A stretch of DNA of 55,206 nt from Pseudomonadota bacterium (GCA_018241265.1 JAFEEF010000028.1:1-55206); one strand, 5' to 3'; numbered from the stretch's first letter, positions 39,060-49,876 are shown. Notes: generated by a model from the sequence alone, not told the origin. Numbers and translations are program-made.

Positions 39060-39083
39060 CGCGCCCTTCGATGTGCTCCTCGG

Positions 39084-42000
39084 CTATGGCGTCTGCGTCA
39101 GCGAGCAGCCAGATGCGTTGACCGCGGTGCCCGCCGGCGTGCCGGGGCAGAGGTCCTGCGAGTCCGAAATGCCGTCGCCGTCGGTATCGGCCAGGCTCGG
39201 GTCGCGGGTATAGACGATGTCGCTGCTCAGCGCGTTGATCGTGCGCGGCCAGGTGACGGGCGAGTTGTCGGCGAGCCGCACGTAGTTGTTGCAGGTGGCA
39301 GGCGACGTGGCACGCACCGGGCAGTCGATCTGGGCCGACGCAAAGCCGGCGTTCAGCAGCAGGTCGCTGCGCGTGGTCGAGCTCATCGACGTGATCGGCA
39401 CGATCTCGGCGTTCGTCATGTACACCGTCTGGCCAGGCTGAATCTGCTCGATGTCCATGCGGACACCCTTGTCGAGGGTCTGCGGGTCGTTGACGTTGAC
39501 GGTCTCGGTGCCCATGAACACGAAGTTGTAGCGGGTCCAGGTGCGCGTCCCGGTGATGGACATCGTGATGCTCGCGACCGATTCGTAGCCGTTGGTGCCG
39601 CCGCCGCTGCGCCGCACGTAGAGCGGAACCTTCTGGCCGTCGGTGCCGGTCATGACATCGACGCTGAGGCGGTACCACTGGCCCTGCACGATCGGGAAGA
39701 AGCCGGTGAACAGCGAGCTCGACGCGCCGCCCGCGGCGAACTGGGCACAGTAGCCGGGCGTGCACGATTGACGCAGCATCGTCGCCGCGGGGTTGGCGGC
39801 CGCCCAGGTGGCCCAGCCGGTCGTGCCGTTCACGAAGTTGCCGTTCGGGACAATGTTCGAGCCGGTGACCTGGTACGAGGCCATCGGCAGCTGCGAGGCG
39901 CCGGCGCCGTGCACGTCCTCGTTGCGCGGCGCGCCGGTCGACGTCGGCGCCGCCTTCCACTGCTGCAGGTTGAACTGCGGGGCCGTGGTCGGCGTGGACT
40001 CGGCACCGATCCGCGAGTAGATGCGGTCGAAGTAGACGTTGTAGTCGTACTTGGCGAAGGCGTCGGTGTTCTTGATCGTCGTCGTGTGCATGAAGCCGGT
40101 GGCGGTGGCGCTCGTCGGGGCGATCAGGTTGCCGTTGACGACGTTGCCGTAGACATCGCCGTTCGGGTTGTTGTTGTTGCTGGTCTCCTGCATCCAGATC
40201 TGGTTGTTCCGGTTGCCGTAGAGGTTGTTGTTAGCGATCGTGTTGTTCGCCGCGACGTGGATCTGCACGCCGTTGTCGGCGTCGGTGACGGTGTTGCCGG
40301 AGACCGTCACACCGCTCGCCGACTCGTCGAGGTAGATGCCCTGCGCCTGGGTGTAGTAGAGGGTCGGGCCCTTGCCGTCAAGCGCGCCGCGCGAGTGCTG
40401 CACGACGTTGCCGGTGATCTTGCTGTTGTTGTTCAGGCCGGCGGTATAGATCCCGCCGCAATCGTCCACCACCGAGCAGGCCCCGCTGACCCAGTTGCCA
40501 CTGACGGTGCTGCCGGCCATCGGAACGATGCCGCTGCTGCCGGAGTTCGCGACGCTGTTCCCGGACACGATCGACTGGGTGCCCGAGCGGATGGCGGCGT
40601 ACGACTGCGCGGGTAGGCTGACCACAGTGTCGCCGTTCATCACGACGCCGCTGCCGCTGATCTGATTGCCGGTGATCTGCATGCCGACCGACGGCGTGCC
40701 GGTGTTGTCGACGCTGGAGATCGCGTCGGCGCCGGTCAGCGAGATGACATTGGACGCGATCACGTCGGACTTGGCGGCGCTGGCGTCGATGCCCTTGGCG
40801 GCGGTGTTCGTGACGGTCGAGGCCGAGATCGTCACGCCTTGCGTGTTGCGCGCGTTGATGCCGAGGCTGACGTTTCGCACGACGACGCCGCTGATCGTGA
40901 CGTACTTGAGGTTGGAGACGTCGATGCCGGTGGCGAGCTGGCTGGTGGAGACGCGGCCGGCGGGCGCCTGGGAGTCCGGCATCCACGCGTACAGCAGCTT
41001 GGCATTGCCGTCGTAGAACCACTCGCCCGGCGAATCCAGCATCCACAGCTGGCCGAGGAAGTAGTAGCCCCAGCCCGCGGTCAGCGGATAGGAGGTCGGT
41101 ATGCCGAGCGAGAGCTTGGTGCCGCCGACGGCGGACACCGTGGACGTGTCGATCGTCCACGAGTTGGTGCGGATGCGCACGGTCGTACCGACCGGAATCG
41201 AGGCCCCGGTCGGCAGCTTGAGATCGGAGCCGGTGATGATGTAGTTGCTGCCGGTGCCGCCGCCGGCCAGCGCGATGGTGTTGGAGTTCGCGGCCAGCGT
41301 CAGGTACATCGACGTTGGCTGCGCTGGGTTGTAGCCGCGGTTCGGGAAGTGGGCCGGCGGCAGCGAGGCGCCGCCCGTCATCACGAGCTGCGGCGTCGAT
41401 GCCAGCGCAGCTTTGTAGATGTTGCCGCTGTACTTCACCCAGCTCGTCGATGCCACGGCAGTGCTGCCGTCGATTACCGGCGGGTTGGAGCAGCCGGCGG
41501 GGTAGGTGCTGACGATGATCGGCGTGCCCGAGACGCCCGAGGTCGTGAGCTTGAGCGTCTCGTTCCAGACCGCGCCGCAAGCCAACTTCACCGTGTCGCC
41601 GGGCTGCAGCGCCAGCGTGGACAGCTTCTTCAGGCTCTTCCATGGACCGGTGCCGCCGGTCCCGACGAAGTTGGTTCCGGTGTTGGTGTCCCGGCCAATC
41701 CGGCTGTCGATGAAATAGACCTTGCCGGTGGTGCGGGTGGCCGCCGTCGCGGTGCTCGTCGGCGCGGCGGCGGTGGTCGCGCGCGGCGCCGCGGCGGTGA
41801 CAGCTTCGATCTCGCGGCGCGGCGCGCCGGCGACGGCGCTGGCCGCCACGGCGGCCGACATGGCATCAACGGATTCACGCGCCATCGTGACGGGCGTGAC
41901 GGTTGCCGCGGCGGTTTCCGACATCGCGACCGTAGCGTCGGCGACGGTGGCCTCCGGAGCGGCATCGGATCCGCCGCCGCCGCAGGCGCTGAGGATGAGC

Positions 42001-42086
42001 AGGGACGTGGACAGCAGACCGGCGATGCCGGTGAATCGGAATCGGCCTTCGAGAACGGACATGGTAGAGCTCGCGACGTGTTGCAT
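39084..42086 (-). CDS. Right-handed beta-helix surface lipoprotein
   Basis: A 1000-residue secreted lipoprotein. Its signal ends LLILSACGGGGSD with lipid Cys35 (27 if ATG 42062 is used). A Thr/Ala-rich linker (~40-120) leads to a NosD/pectate-lyase-like beta-helix (~125-690) with ladders such as VTISGVVVRNVSLGINARN and GVTVSGNTVTDADNGVQIHV. A CBM4/9-like domain (~735-880; NFVNGTTGWATWAAAN...) is followed by a thrombospondin type 3-like calcium motif (DTDGDGISDSQDLCPGTPAG). It may bind, epimerise or cleave the EPS, as other secreted beta-helix proteins of EPS loci do. It is the last gene of the (-) arm but is separated from ugd by 486 bases and may have its own promoter. There is no PEP-CTERM tail. 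Confidence 0.85.
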   Translation of the reverse strand: MQHVASSTMSVLEGRFRFTGIAGLLSTSLLILSACGGGGSDAAPEATVADATVAMSETAAATVTPVTMARESVDAMSAAVAASAVAGAPRREIEAVTAAAPRATTAAAPTSTATAATRTTGKVYFIDSRIGRDTNTGTNFVGTGGTGPWKSLKKLSTLALQPGDTVKLACGAVWNETLKLTTSGVSGTPIIVSTYPAGCSNPPVIDGSTAVASTSWVKYSGNIYKAALASTPQLVMTGGASLPPAHFPNRGYNPAQPTSMYLTLAANSNTIALAGGGTGSNYIITGSDLKLPTGASIPVGTTVRIRTNSWTIDTSTVSAVGGTKLSLGIPTSYPLTAGWGYYFLGQLWMLDSPGEWFYDGNAKLLYAWMPDSQAPAGRVSTSQLATGIDVSNLKYVTISGVVVRNVSLGINARNTQGVTISASTVTNTAAKGIDASAAKSDVIASNVISLTGADAISSVDNTGTPSVGMQITGNQISGSGVVMNGDTVVSLPAQSYAAIRSGTQSIVSGNSVANSGSSGIVPMAGSTVSGNWVSGACSVVDDCGGIYTAGLNNNSKITGNVVQHSRGALDGKGPTLYYTQAQGIYLDESASGVTVSGNTVTDADNGVQIHVAANNTIANNNLYGNRNNQIWMQETSNNNNPNGDVYGNVVNGNLIAPTSATATGFMHTTTIKNTDAFAKYDYNVYFDRIYSRIGAESTPTTAPQFNLQQWKAAPTSTGAPRNEDVHGAGASQLPMASYQVTGSNIVPNGNFVNGTTGWATWAAANPAATMLRQSCTPGYCAQFAAGGASSSLFTGFFPIVQGQWYRLSVDVMTGTDGQKVPLYVRRSGGGTNGYESVASITMSITGTRTWTRYNFVFMGTETVNVNDPQTLDKGVRMDIEQIQPGQTVYMTNAEIVPITSMSSTTRSDLLLNAGFASAQIDCPVRATSPATCNNYVRLADNSPVTWPRTINALSSDIVYTRDPSLADTDGDGISDSQDLCPGTPAGTAVNASGCSLTQTP

Positions 42087-42572
42087 GGGCGATCGGCCTC
42101 GCTACGGGAGCGGGCGAGATCGGCGTCGTGCAATGCGGGAGCGAGCAAGCCGACAGGGTCGGCATGACGCAAAGCGTGGGCTTCGCTGGCAATGCCCCTG
42201 GCCCCGTTGATCGTCGAACGTGCAACGCGGGCCTGGGTTGCCTGAAGGTTTCGGCGGGCAAGGCTGGGCATTGAGTCGTGCGTTGTGACGACGGTCGCGT
42301 TTGTGTTCCGAGATGTAAGCGGACGGCCGAGGCAGGGCATCCCGCTTGCCGCACTGCGCCGGGAGCGGCGCAGGAGCCATGCCATGCCTCGCAAGGGGTT
42401 GGCGATGCCCTCGGCGACGGGATGCGGCGCTTGCGCGCGCAGCCCCGTTACATCAGCGACGCGGCAGGGTCATCTGCGTGGTCTCGGCCGCGGCCTGGCG
42501 CCACTTTAGCGCAACGGCTGTGACAAACCGCACGCAGCGGGGCAGCCCGCCGCGTGGCCCGCGCGGGGCCTC
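42087..42572. other. 486-bp non-coding gap before the beta-helix gene
   Basis: Contains no gene I can support on either strand. It has a short perfect hairpin (GCCGAC/GTCGGC, 42149-42163, loop AGG) in the leader of the beta-helix gene, and another at 42556-42570 right after ugd. No clear sigma70 or sigma54 promoter was found for the minus strand. Its length suggests separate regulation of the beta-helix gene. Confidence 0.5.
42556..42570. terminator. Possible weak terminator after ugd
   Basis: GGCCC (42556-42560), loop GCGCG, GGGCC (42566-42570). It begins 2 bases beyond the ugd stop on the minus strand. The stem is only 5 bp and there is no T-run, so the call is tentative. Confidence 0.3.
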
Positions 42573-43904
42573 TTACGCGCGCGCGGATCGGCCGATGCCG
42601 ATGTACTCCAGGCCTTGCGCCTGCATCAGCGCAGGCTCGTAGAGATTGCGTCCGTCGATGATCACCGGCGAGCGCAGCTTGGCTCGCAGCAGCTCGAAGT
42701 CCGGGCTCTTGAACTCTTTCCACTCGGTGACGATGAGCAGCGCGTCCGAGCCATCGAGCGTGTCGGCCTGACCACGCCCGAACGCGATGCGCGGCTCTCC
42801 TTCGAACAGCCGCCGCGCTTCGGGAACCGCGACCGGATCGTAGGCCCGGATCGTCGCGCCGCGCCTGAGCAGTTCGGCGATCACGACCCGGCTCGGCGCC
42901 TCGCGCATGTCGTCGGTGTTGGGCTTGAATGCGAGCCCCCACAGCGCGAATTGGCACCCCGTCAGATCCGCTCCGAAGCGGGCCACGACCTTGTCGACGA
43001 GCACGTGCTTCTGGCGATCGTTGGCTGCCTCGACGGCCTGGAGGACCTGCAGTTCCACGCCCGCCTGGGAGGCCGTGCGGATCAGCGCCTTCACATCCTT
43101 CGGAAAGCACGAGCCGCCGTAGCCGGCGCCGGCATAAAGAAAGTGGTACCCGATGCGCGGATCGCTGCCGATCCCGCGCCGCACGAGTTCGATGTCGGCG
43201 CCCACCCTCTCGGCCAGCAGCGCCAGCTCGTTCATGAAGCTGATGCGCGTCGCCAGCATCGCGTTGGCCGCGTACTTCGTGAACTCGGCGCTGCGCACGT
43301 CCATCACGTGCAGCCGATCGTGGTTGCGCAGGAACGGCGAGTACACGGCGCGCATCAGCAGGATGGCCCGTTCGTCGTCGGCGCCGACGACGATGCGGTC
43401 CGGGCGCATGAAATCGTCGACCGCCGCGCCTTCCTTCAGGAACTCCGGATTGGAGACGACCGCATAGTCGACCTTGACGTCCCGTGCGGCCAGCTCTTCG
43501 GCGATCGCCGCGCGCACCTTGTCGGCCGTGCCGACCGGGACCGTGCTCTTGTCGACGACGACCTTGTAGTCCGTCATGTGGCGACCGATGTTGCGCGCCG
43601 CCGCGAGCACGTACTTCAGGTCGGGCGAGCCGTCTTCGTCGGGCGGCGTGCCGACGCCGATGAACTGCAAGGTACCGTGGTTCACCGCGGCGACGACATC
43701 GGTCGTGAACTGGAGCCGCCCGGCCGCACGGTTGCGTGCGACCATCTCGAGCAGCCCCGGCTCGTGGATCGGCATGCCGCCGTTCTCGAGGATGCGGATC
43801 TTCTCCGCATCGACGTCCAGGCCCATGACGTGGTTGCCCATCTCGGCGAGGCAGGCGCCGGTGACGAGGCCGACGTAGCCCGTGCCGATCATCGTGATCT
43901 TCAT
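42573..43904 (-). CDS. ugd: UDP-glucose 6-dehydrogenase
   Basis: A 443-residue NAD-dependent enzyme that makes UDP-glucuronic acid by two-step oxidation. The N-terminal NAD site is [19 protein letters not shown] (~5-23). The catalytic cysteine is in [15 protein letters not shown] (~258-272, Cys263 or so). The C-terminal part has [15 protein letters not shown] and a UDP-binding end with [16 protein letters not shown] 43904 lies 21 bases after manC. It supplies the acidic sugar predicted for this EPS. Confidence 0.96.
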   Translation of the reverse strand: MKITMIGTGYVGLVTGACLAEMGNHVMGLDVDAEKIRILENGGMPIHEPGLLEMVARNRAAGRLQFTTDVVAAVNHGTLQFIGVGTPPDEDGSPDLKYVLAAARNIGRHMTDYKVVVDKSTVPVGTADKVRAAIAEELAARDVKVDYAVVSNPEFLKEGAAVDDFMRPDRIVVGADDERAILLMRAVYSPFLRNHDRLHVMDVRSAEFTKYAANAMLATRISFMNELALLAERVGADIELVRRGIGSDPRIGYHFLYAGAGYGGSCFPKDVKALIRTASQAGVELQVLQAVEAANDRQKHVLVDKVVARFGADLTGCQFALWGLAFKPNTDDMREAPSRVVIAELLRRGATIRAYDPVAVPEARRLFEGEPRIAFGRGQADTLDGSDALLIVTEWKEFKSPDFELLRAKLRSPVIIDGRNLYEPALMQAQGLEYIGIGRSARA

Positions 43905-43925
43905 GCTGCTGAATCCGGAAAGCGG

Positions 43926-45380
43926 CTACTTCGCGCGGCCGTAGGTGTCCTCGTAGCGGACGATGTCGTCCTCGCCGAGGTAGCTGCCCGACTGCACCTC
44001 GATGATCTCGAGCGGCACCTTGCCGGGATTGGCGAGCCGGTGGACCGTGCCGAGCGGTATGTAGGTGCTCTGGTTCTCGGTCAAGAGGATCACCTGGTCG
44101 CCGTTGGTGACCTCGGCGGTGCCGCTGACGACGATCCAGTGCTCGGCACGGTGATGGTGCTTCTGCAGGCTCAGGCTCGCGCCGGGCTTCACCATGATGC
44201 GCTTGACCTGGAAGCGCGGCCCGGAATCGATGCTGTCGTACCAGCCCCAGGGGCGATGGACCTGGCGATGCAGCGTGTGCTCGCTGCGATCGGCGCCCTG
44301 CAGCCCGGCGACGATGTGCTTGACGTCCTGGCTGCGCTTGCGGTCGGTGACGAGCACGGCGTCCGGCGTCTCGATGACAACGACGTCTGCCACGCCGACC
44401 GCGGCCACCAGCCGGCTCGTCGCGTGGACCAGCGTGTTGCGGGTGTCGCGCAGCATCGCGTCGCCGACGGTCGCATTGCCCGCTTCGTCCTTGGTGCTGA
44501 CGTCCCAGACCGCATCCCACGCACCGAGGTCGGACCAGCCGGCCGCGAGCGGCACCATGCGCACGTCGTAGCCGGCGGCCGACGGGCACTTCTCCATCAC
44601 CGCGTAGTCGATCGACTCGCTCGGGATCGCTGCGAACTCGTCCCGGCCCGGCCGGATGAAGCTGGCGTCGGTGCTGCGCGCCGCCCAGGCCGTCTTCGTG
44701 GCCGCAAGGATGTCGGGCCGGAATTCGCCAAGTGCCTTCAGCCAGGTCGACGCACGCACGACGAAGATGCCGCTGTTCCAGTAGTAGCCGCCGTCGGCCA
44801 GATAGCGTTCGGCGGTCGCCAGGTCGGGCTTTTCGACGAACTGCACCACCTTGCGCTCGCCGCTGTCCATGGGCGCGGTGCGGATGTAGCCGTAGCCGGT
44901 TTCCGGGCGGTCCGGCTGGATGCCGAGCGTGACCAGCGCGCCATCGGCAGCCGCACGCACGGCGAGTTGCAGGGTGCGCACGAAGGCCGGCTCGTCGACG
45001 ATCGCGTGATCGGCGGCCGTGACGACGAGCACCGGATCGTTGCCGGTGTCCATGCCGTGCAGCGCCGCCAGCGTCATCGCCGGCGCGGTGTTGCGGCCCA
45101 TCGGCTCGAGCAGCACCGTGGCGGGCGGCAGCTTCGGCCCTCGCAACTGGTCGAGCATCAGGAAGCGATGTTCCTCGTTGCCGACGATGCACGGCGGGCC
45201 GACCGCGATGTCGGCTGCCGCCAGGTCGATGAAGCGCCGGGCTGCCTGCTGGAACAGGCTGGCTTCGCCCTGCAACGACAGGAACTGTTTCGGATACTGC
45301 GCGCGCGACAGCGGCCACAGCCGCGTGCCGCTGCCGCCGGCCATGATGACGGGGTGGACGTGGATGGTCGTGGTGGTCAT
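43926..45380 (-). CDS. manC: Mannose-1-phosphate guanylyltransferase / mannose-6-phosphate isomerase
   Basis: A bifunctional type II PMI-GMP of 484 residues producing GDP-mannose. The nucleotidyltransferase signature is [21 protein letters not shown] (~12-32, in pieces), followed by [17 protein letters not shown] and [13 protein letters not shown]. The C-terminal cupin isomerase domain (~350-484) has [11 protein letters not shown] and the metal-binding [20 protein letters not shown] 45380 overlaps the fcl stop (ATGA). Its product feeds Gmd and Fcl. Confidence 0.96.
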   Translation of the reverse strand: MTTTTIHVHPVIMAGGSGTRLWPLSRAQYPKQFLSLQGEASLFQQAARRFIDLAAADIAVGPPCIVGNEEHRFLMLDQLRGPKLPPATVLLEPMGRNTAPAMTLAALHGMDTGNDPVLVVTAADHAIVDEPAFVRTLQLAVRAAADGALVTLGIQPDRPETGYGYIRTAPMDSGERKVVQFVEKPDLATAERYLADGGYYWNSGIFVVRASTWLKALGEFRPDILAATKTAWAARSTDASFIRPGRDEFAAIPSESIDYAVMEKCPSAAGYDVRMVPLAAGWSDLGAWDAVWDVSTKDEAGNATVGDAMLRDTRNTLVHATSRLVAAVGVADVVVIETPDAVLVTDRKRSQDVKHIVAGLQGADRSEHTLHRQVHRPWGWYDSIDSGPRFQVKRIMVKPGASLSLQKHHHRAEHWIVVSGTAEVTNGDQVILLTENQSTYIPLGTVHRLANPGKVPLEIIEVQSGSYLGEDDIVRYEDTYGRAK

Positions 45381-46369
45381 GCGGCGGCAGGATCGAGTGT
45401 GGCGACGAACTCGGCGTAGGCGCGCTTCAAGCCTTCGGCGAACGGCGTGCGTGCGGTCCAGCCGGCGGCACCGAGACGGCCGACGTCCATCAGCTTGCGC
45501 GGCGTGCCGTCGGGCTTCGTCGCGTCGTAGACGATCTCGCCGCGGTAGCCGACGACGTCGCGCACCAGTTCGGCGAGCTCGCGGATCGTGATGTCGTGGC
45601 CGACGCCGACGTTGATGAGCGGCGGCTCGAAGCGGCCGGTGACGCTTTCGTCCGAGCCGAGCAGGGCGGCGTAGCGATCGTCCGGCAGGTTCATCAGGAA
45701 CACGCAGGCCTCGGCCATGTCGTCGCTGTAGAGGAACTCGCGCCGCGGCGTGCCGCTGCCCCACACCGTGACGGTGGAGTCGCCGCGCTGCTTGCCTTCG
45801 TGGAACTTGCGCAGCAGTGCCGGGATCACGTGACTGTTCTGCGGGTGGTAGTTGTCGCCCGGGCCATAGAGATTGGTCGGCATCGCCGCGAGGTACTTGG
45901 TGCCGTACTGTCGGTTGTAGCTCCAGCACATCTCGATGCCGGCGATCTTCGCGAGCGCATAGGGACGGTTCGTCGGCTCGAGCGGGCCGGTGAGCAGGGC
46001 ATCCTCGCGCATCGGCTGCGCCGCGAGCTTCGGATAGATGCAGCTGGAGCCGAGGAACATCAGCCGCTGCACGCCCGAAAGATACGCGGCGTGGATGACA
46101 TTCGTCTGAATCGCCAGGTTGTCGCGGATGAACTCGGCCGGATAGGTGTTGTTGGCGACGATGCCGCCGACCTTGGCTGCGGCCAGGAACACGTGGTCGG
46201 GCCGTTCGGCGTCGAAGAATGCGCGCGTCGCGTGCTCGTCGGTCAGGTCGAGCTCGGCGTGCGTGCGCAGCAGGAGCCGCGTGTGCCCGGCGGCCTGCAA
46301 TTGGCGGACGATCGCCGAGCCGACCAGGCCGCGGTGGCCGGCGACGTAGATCTTGGCGCTCTGGTCCAT
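45377..46369 (-). CDS. fcl: GDP-L-fucose synthase
   Basis: A 330-residue short-chain dehydrogenase/reductase that epimerises and reduces GDP-4-keto-6-deoxymannose to GDP-L-fucose. It has the NADP site [16 protein letters not shown] (~9-24), the catalytic Ser/Cys region [21 protein letters not shown] (Tyr-x3-Lys, ~137-147) and [20 protein letters not shown]. It begins 4 bases after the gmd stop and its own stop overlaps manC. Confidence 0.96.
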   Translation of the reverse strand: MDQSAKIYVAGHRGLVGSAIVRQLQAAGHTRLLLRTHAELDLTDEHATRAFFDAERPDHVFLAAAKVGGIVANNTYPAEFIRDNLAIQTNVIHAAYLSGVQRLMFLGSSCIYPKLAAQPMREDALLTGPLEPTNRPYALAKIAGIEMCWSYNRQYGTKYLAAMPTNLYGPGDNYHPQNSHVIPALLRKFHEGKQRGDSTVTVWGSGTPRREFLYSDDMAEACVFLMNLPDDRYAALLGSDESVTGRFEPPLINVGVGHDITIRELAELVRDVVGYRGEIVYDATKPDGTPRKLMDVGRLGAAGWTARTPFAEGLKRAYAEFVATLDPAAA

Positions 46370-46372
46370 CGC

Positions 46373-47500
46373 CTACTCGTTGTAGTCGTAGGCCTGGAAG
46401 CCGGCCAGCTTCACCAGGCTGTCGCGCCGCGCTGCCGTGTAGTCGGCCTCGACCATTTCCTTGACGAGTTCGGCGAGCGTCGTCGTCGGCGTCCAGCCGA
46501 GCTTCTGACGCGCCTTGGTCGGATCGCCGAGCAGGGTCTCGACCTCGGTCGGCCGGTAGTAGCGAGGGTCGACGCGCACGATCACGTCACCCGGCTTGCA
46601 CTTGGCCTTGATCTCGCCGTCGACCGCTTCGACCTTCGCGACGGTCGCGACCTCCTTGTCGCCTTCGCCGCTGAAGGCCAGCGTGATGCCGACTTCGCGC
46701 GCCGCGAGCTCGACGAACTGGCGCACGCTGTACTGCACGCCGGTCGCGATGACGAAGTCGTCGGGCTGGTCCTGCTGCAGCATCAGCCACTGCATCTGCA
46801 CGTAGTCGCGCGCATGGCCCCAGTCGCGCAGGGCAGACAGGTTGCCGAGGTAGAGGCAGTCCTGCAGGCCGAGCGCGATGCGCGCGATCGCGCGCGTGAT
46901 CTTGCGCGTCACGAAGGTCTCGCCGCGCAGCGGGCTCTCGTGGTTGAAGAGGATGCCGTTGCAGGCGTAGAGGCCGTAGGCCTCGCGGTAGTTGACGGTG
47001 ATCCAGTAGCCGTAGATCTTGGCGACGGCGTACGGGCTGCGCGGATAGAACGGCGTCGTCTCCTTCTGCGGCACCTCCTGCACGAGGCCGTAGAGCTCGG
47101 AGGTCGAGGCCTGGTAGAAGCGCGTCTTCTTCTCGAGGCCGAGGATGCGGATCGCCTCGAGCAGCCGCAAGGTGCCGATGCCGTCGGCGTTGGCGGTGTA
47201 TTCCGGCGTCTCGAAGCTCACCGCGACGTGGCTCATGGCCGCAAGGTTGTAGATCTCGTCCGGCTGCACCTGCTGGATGATGCGGATCAGGTTGGTCGAG
47301 TCGGTGAGGTCGCCGTAGTGCAGCGTGAAGCGCTGGTGGTCGACGTGCGGATCCTGGTAGAGATGGTCGATGCGGTCGGTGTTGAACAGCGACGCGCGCC
47401 GCTTGATGCCGTGGACGTCGTAGCCCTTGTTCAGCAGCAGTTCGCTCAGGTAGGCACCGTCCTGGCCGGTGACGCCGGTGATGAGGGCAACTTTGCTCAT
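46373..47500 (-). CDS. gmd: GDP-mannose 4,6-dehydratase
   Basis: A 375-residue SDR enzyme that converts GDP-D-mannose to GDP-4-keto-6-deoxymannose. The NADP-binding loop is [19 protein letters not shown] (~5-23). Further features are [20 protein letters not shown] (~125-144) and [11 protein letters not shown] with the catalytic Tyr-x3-Lys, and [21 protein letters not shown] 47500 is in-frame with an upstream extension of low-complexity sequence that I reject. The 58-bp gap to galE holds nothing I can name. Confidence 0.97.
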   Translation of the reverse strand: MSKVALITGVTGQDGAYLSELLLNKGYDVHGIKRRASLFNTDRIDHLYQDPHVDHQRFTLHYGDLTDSTNLIRIIQQVQPDEIYNLAAMSHVAVSFETPEYTANADGIGTLRLLEAIRILGLEKKTRFYQASTSELYGLVQEVPQKETTPFYPRSPYAVAKIYGYWITVNYREAYGLYACNGILFNHESPLRGETFVTRKITRAIARIALGLQDCLYLGNLSALRDWGHARDYVQMQWLMLQQDQPDDFVIATGVQYSVRQFVELAAREVGITLAFSGEGDKEVATVAKVEAVDGEIKAKCKPGDVIVRVDPRYYRPTEVETLLGDPTKARQKLGWTPTTTLAELVKEMVEADYTAARRDSLVKLAGFQAYDYNE

Positions 47501-47558
47501 GGTCTCGCGCGGGTAAGCCGGAAAAGGGTGGAACGATAACCTGCCGGCGGCGGCAGTC

Positions 47559-48584
47559 TCAGCCGGCGTAGCCGTTCGGGTTGGAGCGCTGCCAGTTCCA
47601 GCTGTCGGCGCACATCGCATCGAGGCCGCGCGTCGTCTGCCAGCCCAGCAGCTCCCGGGCTCGGGTGGCGTCCGCATAGCAGGCGGCGATGTCGCCCGGG
47701 CGGCGGCCGACGATCTCGTACGGGATCGTCCGGCCGCTGGCCTGTTCGAACGCGCGCACCAGCTCGAGCACGCTGATGCCGTGGCCTGTGCCCAGGTTGG
47801 CGATGAACGAACTCCGGGCATCGAGCAGATGGCGCAACGCCGCGACATGGCCTTCGGCGAGGTCCATCACGTGGATGTAGTCGCGCACGCCGGTGCCGTC
47901 CGGCGTGTCGTAGTCGTCACCGAATACCCGCAGTTTGTCGCGCCGGCCGACGGCGACCTGCGCGATGTACGGCATCAGGTTGTTCGGTGTGCCGCGCGGA
48001 TCCTCGCCGATCAGGCCGCTCGGGTGTGCGCCGACCGGATTGAAGTAGCGGAGCAGCGCGATCTTCCAGGTGGGATCGGAGCGCTCGAGGTCGATGAGGA
48101 TGTCCTCGCTCATCAGCTTCGTGGCACCGTAGGGGTTCGTCGTCGAGCGCGGATCGTCCTCGCGGATCGGCAGCCGCTTCGGCACGCCGTAGACGGTGGC
48201 GCTGGAGCTGAACACCAGCGTCTTGCAGCCGTGCGCCTGCATGACCTGACACACTGTCAGCAGGCCGCCGAGGTTGTTTGCGTAGTAGTCGAGCGGCCGG
48301 GCGGTGCTTTCGCCGATGGACTTGAGGGCGGCGAAGTGGATGACCGCATCGATTCGGCGCGACGCGAAGACGCAGTCCAGGGCCTGCGCGTCGCAGACAT
48401 CGGCCTCGATGAAGTCGGGTGGCGCAGCGCCGATCTGCCCGAGCCGCCCGAGCACGGCGGGCGAGCTGTTGACGAAGTTGTCGATCCCGACGACGCGATA
48501 TCCGGCCTGCTGCAGGACGACCCAGGTATGAGAGGCGATGTAGCCGGTGGCACCGGTTAGCAGGATGGTGCCGGCAACGGTCAT
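47559..48584 (-). CDS. galE: UDP-glucose 4-epimerase
   Basis: A 341-residue SDR epimerase interconverting UDP-glucose and UDP-galactose. The NAD loop is [13 protein letters not shown] (~8-20), with Ala in place of the third glycine-site residue common in GalE (GYIGSH). Catalytic elements are FSSSATVYG and [11 protein letters not shown] (Tyr-x3-Lys), followed by [22 protein letters not shown] 48584 overlaps the stop of the beta-barrel gene by 4 bases. It would supply UDP-Gal for the EPS. Confidence 0.95.
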   Translation of the reverse strand: MTVAGTILLTGATGYIASHTWVVLQQAGYRVVGIDNFVNSSPAVLGRLGQIGAAPPDFIEADVCDAQALDCVFASRRIDAVIHFAALKSIGESTARPLDYYANNLGGLLTVCQVMQAHGCKTLVFSSSATVYGVPKRLPIREDDPRSTTNPYGATKLMSEDILIDLERSDPTWKIALLRYFNPVGAHPSGLIGEDPRGTPNNLMPYIAQVAVGRRDKLRVFGDDYDTPDGTGVRDYIHVMDLAEGHVAALRHLLDARSSFIANLGTGHGISVLELVRAFEQASGRTIPYEIVGRRPGDIAACYADATRARELLGWQTTRGLDAMCADSWNWQRSNPNGYAG

Positions 48585-49876
48585 TGCAGCGTCAGTTGGG
48601 CCGAGCAGCCGAAGGTGGTGGCGGTGTAGGGGTAGGAGAGCGCGATCGACAGCTTGTCGGAGACGGTGCGTGCATCGTGGCTCGCCGTGCAAGCGATCTG
48701 GACGCTGCGGGCAGCGTTGTAGGTCAGGCCGAGGTACTGGCTCTGGATGTTGTCGGTGCCGTCATTGACCGTCGTCGCCGTCGTCGGGAAGGGGTCTTTC
48801 AGCGACCGATGCGCATATCGCAGCCCGCCGTTGAGAGAGATCTTGCCCGTTGCCGCATAGGTCGCAGCGAGTGCGACCGAGTTCGTGAGTCGGCTCGTGT
48901 CGCCCTGCTGGCTGGCGAAGCCGGCCTGGATCCCGGTGTCACGCAGCAGCGTCGTGGTGAAGGTCAATTTGCCGGTGGGCTTGTAGGTCCAGACCAGTTG
49001 CCCGGTGGCGCTGGTGAAGTCGCCGAGGCTGCTGGCGCTGGTCTCGTCGTAGCTTTGCCGGGTCGCGCTGATGCGGGCGTCCAACGTCGACTGCCCTGTG
49101 GCGATCCAGTAGCCGGTCAGCGTGAAGTCGGTCCGGTGGTAGTCCAGAGGAGGTGCAGCGGGGGGCAGCGGAAGCCCAGGCAAGATGGGTCCTGAAAGCG
49201 GATGCGGATAGCGCCCGCTGGTGCCCTGAATGTAGGCGCCTAGAGTGAGCAGCCCGCTCGGGCGGTACTTAAGTCCAAGGCGCAGCGAGTCCTGGCTGAT
49301 GTCGTATTGCTGGTAGACGTCTGCGCTGTACGACAGTTGCTGATGGCGATACAGCCCTTCGGTCGAGAGCAGCGCGCGCAGCCCGTATTCGGCAGACGCG
49401 CTGAACTGCGTGCTCCTCTCGACGTTCTTCTTCGTCACCGGCTGCGCGAGAGTGCCGGCGGCGTAGCTGGCGAGATTCTGGCTGAGGGCCGCACTCAGCA
49501 CGCCCGACAGCCGGTCGATCGCCTGCCAGTCGAGCTCGGCGTCGAGGCCGTAGCTGGTGTTGTCGAAGCTGGTCTCGTGGCTGAAGCGGTTGTACTTGAC
49601 GTTTCCGCTGGCCGTGAAGTGCTGGCGTCCGAATGGCTGGTCGATGCCGGCGATAAGGCCGGCGCTGTAGTAGGTATCGCTGACCGGCGCGAACGTCTGA
49701 CCACCGAACGTGCCGTTCGGCACGCGAGAGATGTTGCTGTCGTGCGTGATGCCGACGGTCCCGCCGATGTAGTAGGGATTCGGATCGTCCGCGCGGGCCA
49801 CGCCGGTCGAGAGCGCGATCGCCGTGACCAGCCAACAGGGGGCAACGCGTCGGAAGGCTCGGCTGTCAGGCTGCAT
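48581..49876 (-). CDS. epsL: Outer-membrane beta-barrel protein, EpsL-like
   Basis: A 431-residue outer-membrane protein. The signal peptide ends near STGVARA (~28). The rest is alternating amphipathic strands with aromatic girdles (YSAGLIAGIDQPFGRQHFTA; LRLGLKYRPSGLLTLGAYIQ; SNSVALAATYAATGKISLNG), about 16-18 strands, and ends in CSAQLTLQ rather than an aromatic residue. It resembles the EpsL/BBP2 family of exosortase-B EPS loci, proposed as an outer-membrane partner for polymer secretion. It lies between the initiating transferase gene and galE. Confidence 0.85.
   Translation of the reverse strand: MQPDSRAFRRVAPCWLVTAIALSTGVARADDPNPYYIGGTVGITHDSNISRVPNGTFGGQTFAPVSDTYYSAGLIAGIDQPFGRQHFTASGNVKYNRFSHETSFDNTSYGLDAELDWQAIDRLSGVLSAALSQNLASYAAGTLAQPVTKKNVERSTQFSASAEYGLRALLSTEGLYRHQQLSYSADVYQQYDISQDSLRLGLKYRPSGLLTLGAYIQGTSGRYPHPLSGPILPGLPLPPAAPPLDYHRTDFTLTGYWIATGQSTLDARISATRQSYDETSASSLGDFTSATGQLVWTYKPTGKLTFTTTLLRDTGIQAGFASQQGDTSRLTNSVALAATYAATGKISLNGGLRYAHRSLKDPFPTTATTVNDGTDNIQSQYLGLTYNAARSVQIACTASHDARTVSDKLSIALSYPYTATTFGCSAQLTLQ

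Noticed and set aside
39084-39150. Possible sorting signal at the C-terminus of the beta-helix lipoprotein
   Set aside because: The end is a calcium-repeat motif followed by CSLTQTP, with no PEP motif, membrane helix or basic tail.
42087-42572. Small genes in the gap before the beta-helix gene
   Set aside because: Short open frames there are Arg-rich on both strands, lack ribosome sites and look like GC shadows.
47559-48584. galE as a pseudogene because of the altered GYIASH loop
   Set aside because: One Gly-to-Ala change in the NAD loop; all other motifs, the length and frame are intact.
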